The notes under the pieces are model-generated. The model worked only from the letters and a program-made list of their open reading frames with translations, did not search any database and was not told the origin of the DNA. From assembly GCF_003837865.1 (NCBI RefSeq), contig NZ_RQIS01000012.1, positions 21,570 to 85,569 on the forward strand: a stretch of DNA of 64,000 nt, read 5' to 3'. Positions 59,965 through 64,000 of the stretch are shown here, one piece after another. The DNA comes from Paraburkholderia dinghuensis. GTDB taxonomy: Bacteria; Pseudomonadota; Gammaproteobacteria; Burkholderiales; Burkholderiaceae. A program made the translations under genes and the position numbers. Each line of letters begins with the position of its first letter. Positions within the stretch are counted from its first letter, which is position 1.

Positions 59965-61509
59965 ATGTCGCTTGCCGTGGTGCGCTCGCGCGCGCCGGCT
60001 TCTGGCCGCGCGCTGGAAGTTACCGTCGAAGTCCATCTCGCCAACGGGCTACCGTCGTTCTCCATCGTCGGCCTGCCCGATCTCGAAGTTCGCGAAAGCC
60101 GCGAACGCGTGCGCGCCGCGCTGCAGAACTGCGGTTTCGATTTTCCCGTGCGCCGCATCACCGTCAATCTCGCCCCGGCCGACCTGCCCAAGGAGTCCGG
60201 ACGCTTCGATTTGCCGATCGCACTCGGCATACTCGCGGCGAGCGGGCAGATCCCCGTCGCTGCGCTCGACCATCGTGAATTCGCCGGCGAACTCTCACTG
60301 ACCGGTGCCGTGCGGCCGATGCGCGGTGCCTTCGCCATGGCGTGCGGCACGGCGCGAGGGGCTACTGGTGAGACGGGTTCGATACCGCCGCCCCAACTCT
60401 ATCTACCTGCGGAAAACGCAAACGAAGCCGCGCTCGTGCCCGGAGTCGACGTCTTCGGCGCCGCCGATCTGCGCACGCTCTGCGCACATCTCGGCGGCGT
60501 CGAGGGGGCACGGCTCGCACCCACACGCGCGAGCGCACTCGACGCAGGCGCATCTGCCGCTGCACCCGACATGGCGGACGTGATCGGCCAGCGCGGAGCG
60601 CGGCGCGCACTGGAAGTCGCGGCGGCGGGCGGACATCACATGCTGATGGTGGGACCGCCCGGCGCGGGCAAGTCGATGCTCGCGGCGCGCTTGCCTGGCC
60701 TCCTGCCGCCGATGACGGATGCCGAAGCGCTCGCCTCGGCCGCGCTGCTCTCGGCAAGCGCGATCGGCTTCTCGCCGCAGCAGTGGCGGCGGCGGCCGTT
60801 TCGCGCGCCGCATCATTCTTCGAGTGCTGCGGCCCTGATCGGCGGGCGCAATCCTCCGCAGCCGGGCGAGATCACGCTCGCCCATCTGGGCGTCCTGTTC
60901 CTCGATGAACTTCCGGAATTCGAGCGTCACGTACTGGAGACGCTGCGCGAACCGCTCGAAGCGGGCTCGATCACGATCTCGCGGGCTGCGTGGCAGACCG
61001 ATTTCCCCGCCGCGTGCCAGCTCGTGGCGGCGATGAACCCGTGTCCGTGCGGGTGGCGCGGCGATCCTTCTGGGCGCTGCCGCTGCACGCCTGAAGGTGC
61101 GGCGCGCTACCTGCGCAAGCTGTCGGGACCGCTTCTCGACCGCATCGACATCCAGATCGAAATCCCCGCGCTGCCGCCCGCCGAACTCGCGGCCCGTGCG
61201 AACACGCCCGCCGAATCGAGTGCGGTCATCGCAGCGCGCGTGGAAGCGGCACGCGAACGCCAGTTGTTGCGTCAGGGAAAAACCAACCGGGAATTGAGCG
61301 GCCGCGACACCGACGAGGTCTGCCGTCCCGACGCCGCTGGTGAATTGCTGATGCGAGAGGCCGGCGAACGGTTCGGCTGGTCGGCGCGCGCGTATTACCG
61401 CGTGCTCAAGGTGTCGCGCACCATTGCCGACCTCGCAGGCGCGTTGATGCCCAGTGCGGCCCACATCGCGGAAGCAATCCAGTATCGCCGCGCGCTTGCC
61501 GACCGCTAG
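59965..61509 (+). CDS. comM: YifB/ComM family Mg-chelatase-like AAA+ ATPase
   Basis: The 514-residue protein has an N-terminal Lon-protease-like domain (FSIVGLPDLEVRESRERVRAAL), Walker A in MVGPPGAGKSMLAARL, Walker B in GVLFLDELPEFERHVLE, FRAPHHSSS, and a Cys cluster MNPCPCGWRGDP...CRC. ComM is a hexameric helicase that extends branch migration in natural transformation. It shares this role with comF elsewhere in the window. Confidence 0.94.
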   Translation: MSLAVVRSRAPASGRALEVTVEVHLANGLPSFSIVGLPDLEVRESRERVRAALQNCGFDFPVRRITVNLAPADLPKESGRFDLPIALGILAASGQIPVAALDHREFAGELSLTGAVRPMRGAFAMACGTARGATGETGSIPPPQLYLPAENANEAALVPGVDVFGAADLRTLCAHLGGVEGARLAPTRASALDAGASAAAPDMADVIGQRGARRALEVAAAGGHHMLMVGPPGAGKSMLAARLPGLLPPMTDAEALASAALLSASAIGFSPQQWRRRPFRAPHHSSSAAALIGGRNPPQPGEITLAHLGVLFLDELPEFERHVLETLREPLEAGSITISRAAWQTDFPAACQLVAAMNPCPCGWRGDPSGRCRCTPEGAARYLRKLSGPLLDRIDIQIEIPALPPAELAARANTPAESSAVIAARVEAARERQLLRQGKTNRELSGRDTDEVCRPDAAGELLMREAGERFGWSARAYYRVLKVSRTIADLAGALMPSAAHIAEAIQYRRALADR

Positions 61510-61576
61510 TCCGGGCGAAGCATCCCAATTTCGCGAATGTCACCACAACGTCAAAAACACACTGTCAAGACTTGAC

Positions 61577-61776
61577 TTATGCACACTGCGTCATATCGGT
61601 CACTAATTTGTGCATAACGCTCATTCACTCGAATCATGCTCCGCAAGTCATTGAATTAAATGAACTTTAAGAATTGCCGAGAAGCCGTGCAAAATAACAG
61701 AAAGCCCACAGGGCGGGCCTCTGCGGGCAGTTCGCCGACCTTTTCCACAAAGTTACCCACAGGATCTGTGGGTAAC
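61577..61776. promoter_or_regulatory. Cluster of DnaA-box-like sites and palindromes
   Basis: Between the convergent comM and lipoprotein genes, in AT-richer DNA: TTATGCACA (61577-61585), TGTGCATAA (61609-61617, inverted), TTTTCCACA (61741-61749). All three fit the DnaA box TTWTNCACA. Two more with one mismatch, TTACCCACA (61753-61761) and TGTGGGTAA (61767-61775), lie in a perfect 11-bp-arm palindrome (61752-61776). A further palindrome GTCAAG-A-CTTGAC is at 61564-61576. Confidence 0.5.
61691..61728 (-). terminator. Likely terminator of the lipoprotein gene
   Basis: On the minus strand GCCCGCAG pairs (one G-U) with CTGTGGGC around a 9-nt loop, then TTTCTGTTATTTT. About 130 bp past the stop of the lipoprotein gene. 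Confidence 0.5.
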
Positions 61777-61856
61777 CCGTAAACACCCAATCAAATCCGG
61801 GCACTAGCGCAAATAGTTGCGATGGAACTTTCACTTGCGCCGGTAGTCGTCCGCAA

Positions 61857-62489
61857 TTAATAGAGCCTGAACGACCGGAAAAACTGGTCGACCTGCTCGA
61901 CCGACGGCTCTGCACGGCCCACGATGGCAACCTCGTAAACCCGCGTACCCTTCGCTACGAGGCGGGCGTGGATCGTACGGGTTTCTCCCTTCTCCCCCGC
62001 TTTGCCGGTAAGCCGCATTTCGATGCCCCCGATTGCCCCACCCGTCGCCACCGGCACCGCCACGTCGCGAGCATCAGGCGCCACGCCCACGTTCCGCGCC
62101 AGCCCGTCGCGCAAGAACGTGAGTGCTTGCCGCTGCGTCTCGGATCGGGCGTCCGGCAGGGCCACCGTTCCAACGACGAAGAGCACGTCGTTCACCTCCG
62201 CGGTCTGCATGCGCATGTGCATCGGCGTGCCACCTATCTCGACGTCGCGCTGTTCCGATCTCGGCTTCGCAGGCAGATCCACGCTGTATCCGCTCACGTC
62301 GTTCGACACGGTTCGCCAGTCGTAGGTCGGCGAGCAGGCCGCCAGTATCCCCGCCGCGACAGAGAGGCGCACCGCAAGCGCCGCGATGCGGACCGCGGAG
62401 GCACGACGGCCGCGCGAAGAAGCGTAGAGGCGCCCCCGGAGCGGGCGCAGCGACGAGCTGCGGCCACGGCGAAAGACGGTCAGTAACAT
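61857..62489 (-). CDS. Predicted lipoprotein of unknown function
   Basis: The 210-residue protein has an Arg-rich N-terminus, a hydrophobic stretch (IAALAVRLSVAAGILAAC) and a lipobox LAAC near residue 52. The mature part has YDWRTVSNDVSGYSVDLPAKP, a mixed beta pattern and a C-terminal VEQVDQFFRSFRLY. No family is recognised with confidence. The long basic start suggests the real start may be an internal codon. Divergent from the TlpA-like gene. Confidence 0.65.
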   Translation of the reverse strand: MLLTVFRRGRSSSLRPLRGRLYASSRGRRASAVRIAALAVRLSVAAGILAACSPTYDWRTVSNDVSGYSVDLPAKPRSEQRDVEIGGTPMHMRMQTAEVNDVLFVVGTVALPDARSETQRQALTFLRDGLARNVGVAPDARDVAVPVATGGAIGGIEMRLTGKAGEKGETRTIHARLVAKGTRVYEVAIVGRAEPSVEQVDQFFRSFRLY

Positions 62490-62628
62490 GAGGCGTCAGG
62501 ATCGGGGCAGTGAAAGGTACGGAACATTATCCGTTGCCGGCCCGATGCATCGAAGGCTGCAAACCCTATACCGGGAAAATCGGCGCTAGAATATTCCGGC
62601 TTGCATTTCGGCGTCCGAGATTCCTACC

Positions 62629-63174
62629 ATGACTGCTGCCTCCCCGACTCCCCCGTCTGCCCCGAATACGCGCCGCATGAGCGCGATTTACCGCATTGCC
62701 GCTGTGCTGATCGTCGGCGCAGTCGCTATTGCCGGATATTTCGCCTTCTTCGGCAGCCAGCAGCGCGTGCCCGACGCGACGTTCACCCTGCTCTCCGGCC
62801 AGAAGATTTCCACCGCCGACCTGAAGGGCAAGGTCTACCTCGTCAACTTCTGGGCGACGAGCTGCGAAACCTGCATGCACGAAATGCCGCAGATGGTTCA
62901 GACCTACAACCGCTTCAAGGGCGAAGGGCTCGAATTCGTCGCCGTCGCGATGAACTACGACGCGCCCGTGTACGTCGCGAACTACGCGCAGACGCGCAAT
63001 CTGCCGTTCAAGGTCGCAATGGACGACGGCTCGGCGGCGAAGCAGTTCGGCAATGTGCAGCTCACGCCGACCACTTTCGTCATCGATCGCAACGGCAAGA
63101 TCCTGAAGCGGTACGTCGGCGAGCCGCAGTTCTCCGAACTCGACCAGTTGCTGCAGAAGGCGCTTGCTACCTGA
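62629..63174 (+). CDS. TlpA/ResA-like membrane-anchored thioredoxin
   Basis: The 181-residue protein has one N-terminal helix (about residues 21-42) and a thioredoxin domain facing the periplasm with active site C79-E-T-C82 (NFWATSCETCMHEMPQM) and cis-Pro region LTPTTFVID. It probably reduces disulfides of c-type cytochromes or oxidase assembly proteins. Monocistronic with its own terminator. Confidence 0.88.
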   Translation: MTAASPTPPSAPNTRRMSAIYRIAAVLIVGAVAIAGYFAFFGSQQRVPDATFTLLSGQKISTADLKGKVYLVNFWATSCETCMHEMPQMVQTYNRFKGEGLEFVAVAMNYDAPVYVANYAQTRNLPFKVAMDDGSAAKQFGNVQLTPTTFVIDRNGKILKRYVGEPQFSELDQLLQKALAT

Positions 63175-63203
63175 GCGCACCTGATGTGTGGTTCACGTCG
63201 TGG

Positions 63204-63234
63204 AAACGGCAGCGGCTTTCCCGCTGCCGTTTTT
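63204..63234 (+). terminator. Intrinsic terminator after the TlpA-like gene
   Basis: AAACGGCAGCGG pairs with CCGCTGCCGTTT (63204-63215, 63221-63232), loop CTTTC, followed by T-run. Confidence 0.87.
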
Positions 63235-63238
63235 GTTT

Positions 63239-63436
63239 TCAGTCGCGCGTTTTCGGGTCGCCGCGCACCGCTGTTCCGTAGCGGCAGACTCTCTCGTTGA
63301 GCGCGACCTTCGCCACCTGCAACTGAGCGGCGGCCTGCGCCTCGCTGACCGGGCGTGCGGCGATGTCGCGTTCCGCGTATCGCGACGTGCTGCAGGATCG
63401 AGGCGGCGAAAAATAAGTCCTTTTCGGCCCCGCCCT
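63239..63436 (-). pseudogene. Possible decayed gene fragment
   Basis: One minus-strand frame, closed by a TGA at 63239-63241 and by an upstream stop near 63440, has coding-like composition over its last about 45 codons (RPVSEAQAAAQLQVAKVALN, then ERVCRYG) but no ATG, GTG or TTG start with a ribosome-binding site at its head. It looks like the 3' part of a lost gene. The rest of 63240-63688 holds no recognisable feature. Confidence 0.3.
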
Positions 63437-63688
63437 ATTTTTTCAAAAGTATTCCGAAATATTATTGAACGTATCGCTAACGCAAATCGCATGACGAAGG
63501 CGGCAAGCGCTCACCCGCACCGGCAATCGACACGCGATATAACGAGAAAACCTTGATTCGATTTGAGAGCGACGACGTGCGTCCAAACAGCGTGTTGAGC
63601 GGACTCCTCACTTCCACTGCGCGACGTAATGACCGTCCTGTGCATAGAGGCAAGAGTGCCCCTGTCGCCAATGCACGACGTCTCGCGC

Positions 63689-64000
63689 TCACACCATGAG
63701 GGAAATGATTCCGCCCAGCGTAATGCCCGCCGCAATCCATTGGCCCGCTGTATAGGCAAGGTTCGGGTCGGCAGGCCGGTCGGGACGGTCAAGTCCCAGC
63801 GCACCACACACGAGCGATTTCACGGGCTGCGCGTTGGCTTCGGCCACAGTCTCGCCGTTCGCGGCGGGATCGCTCCGGGCGTCATCCGTCTGATCCGTCT
63901 GATCCGTCTGATCCGTCTGATCCGTCTGATCCGTCTGATCCGTCTGATCCGTCTGGTCCGTCTGGTCCGTCTGGTCCGTCTGGTCCGTCTGGTCCGTCTG
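63689..64000 (-). CDS. Partial protein with a QTD tandem repeat and C-terminal membrane helix
   Basis: The frame is open from the right edge to a TGA at 63689-63691. The visible part begins with at least 12 copies of Gln-Thr-Asp, then a spacer (DDARSDPAANGETVAEANAQ), PVKSLVCGALGLDRPDRPAD, and ends with a hydrophobic helix (QWIAAGITLGGIISLMV). The repeat units differ only at the Asp wobble base (GAT versus GAC), which supports this frame. The N-terminus lies outside the window. I do not recognise the family. Confidence 0.7.
   Translation of the reverse strand, partial: QTDQTDQTDQTDQTDQTDQTDQTDQTDQTDQTDQTDQTDDARSDPAANGETVAEANAQPVKSLVCGALGLDRPDRPADPNLAYTAGQWIAAGITLGGIISLMV
63890..64000. repeat. 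9-bp tandem repeat within the partial gene
   Basis: Seven units CTGATCCGT followed by five units CTGGTCCGT and a partial unit at the edge. The change is one base, synonymous in the minus-strand QTD frame. The two homogeneous blocks suggest recent slippage expansion; copy number probably varies between strains. Confidence 0.95.

Noticed and set aside
61577..61776. Chromosomal origin (oriC)
   Set aside because: DnaA-box-like sites are present, but none of the usual origin genes is near and the AT-rich unwinding element is not evident; kept only as a DnaA-site cluster.
63890..64000. Tandem repeat considered as a CRISPR array
   Set aside because: Units are 9 bp without spacers and lie in frame in a coding sequence.

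Overview
The window is a contiguous, GC-rich, densely coded stretch of a betaproteobacterial chromosome. Gene content and order point to the Burkholderiaceae, most likely Paraburkholderia, Caballeronia or Burkholderia: hprK-rapZ, mutY/mutM, lolB-ispE-tRNA-Gln-prs-rplY-pth, coaD/rsmD/ftsY, the caa3-type cox cluster, ptsL-ptsH-ptsI, the gshA-gshB pair of the proteobacterial type, and glnK-amtB. The species cannot be resolved by eye. Almost everything is core housekeeping DNA. There are three islands of less ordinary sequence: about 21.4-22.1 kb, 27.8-29.6 kb, and the right edge from 63.2 kb.

Layout. 0-11 kb: tail of hprK, rapZ, a Lon-N-domain protein, base-excision repair genes mutY and mutM (minus), then a plus-strand run of TPR protein, lolB, ispE, tRNA-Gln(UUG), prs, rplY, pth and hisC. 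11-19 kb: ferredoxin, coaD, rsmD (minus), ftsY, a maiA/FAH ring-cleavage pair, ybiB and leuA. leuA has a long leader containing a Leu-codon-rich mini-ORF. 19-21 kb: an NTF2-like gene and rpoH, which carries a perfect CIRCE operator upstream. 21-28 kb: a NIPSNAP gene and the GlcNAc catabolic operon nagR / nagA-nagB(SIS)-nagF, without the expected nagE permease next to it. 28-29.5 kb: a scar of an integrative element (frameshifted tyrosine integrase, relaxase-like fragment) next to an AT-rich lipoprotein gene. 29.7-41.6 kb: metQ, then the terminal oxidase cluster read right to left: ctaC-ctaD-small protein-ctaG-DUF2970-ctaE, then surf1, a SCO-like membrane protein, ctaA, ctaB and sco. 41.9-48.3 kb: a BioC-like methyltransferase, comF, trmL, a macrodomain protein, gpsA-secB, grxC-rhodanese and gpmA. 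48.7-54 kb: ctpA, a MoeB/ThiF protein and the regulatory phosphotransferase system (ptsI, ptsH, EIIA-Man). 54-64 kb: gshB-gshA, amtB-glnK, ubiK, comM, a convergent intergenic region with a cluster of DnaA-box-like sites, a lipoprotein, a TlpA-like thioredoxin, and a partial gene running off the right edge with an in-frame 9-bp tandem repeat.

How the parts work together. HPr (ptsH) carries both His15 and Ser46, and the window holds its partners: the tail of HPr kinase (hprK), EI, EIIA-Man and RapZ. This is the regulatory PTS typical of betaproteobacteria. NagF is a second EIIA-HPr-EI fusion devoted to GlcNAc. The cox cluster contains nearly everything needed to build an aa3/caa3 oxidase: subunits I-III, CuA/CuB assembly proteins, and heme O/A synthesis. 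glnK-amtB and the glutathione genes give nitrogen sensing and redox buffering.

No single feature proves a wholly new system. The items most worth following up are the leuA leader with its rare CUA Leu codons, the DnaA-box cluster between comM and the lipoprotein gene, the CIRCE element plus long interrupted palindrome in front of rpoH, the missing nagE, the perfect hairpin abutting the EIIA-Man start codon, the OmpA domain fused to cytochrome oxidase subunit II, and the QTD repeat gene at the right edge.
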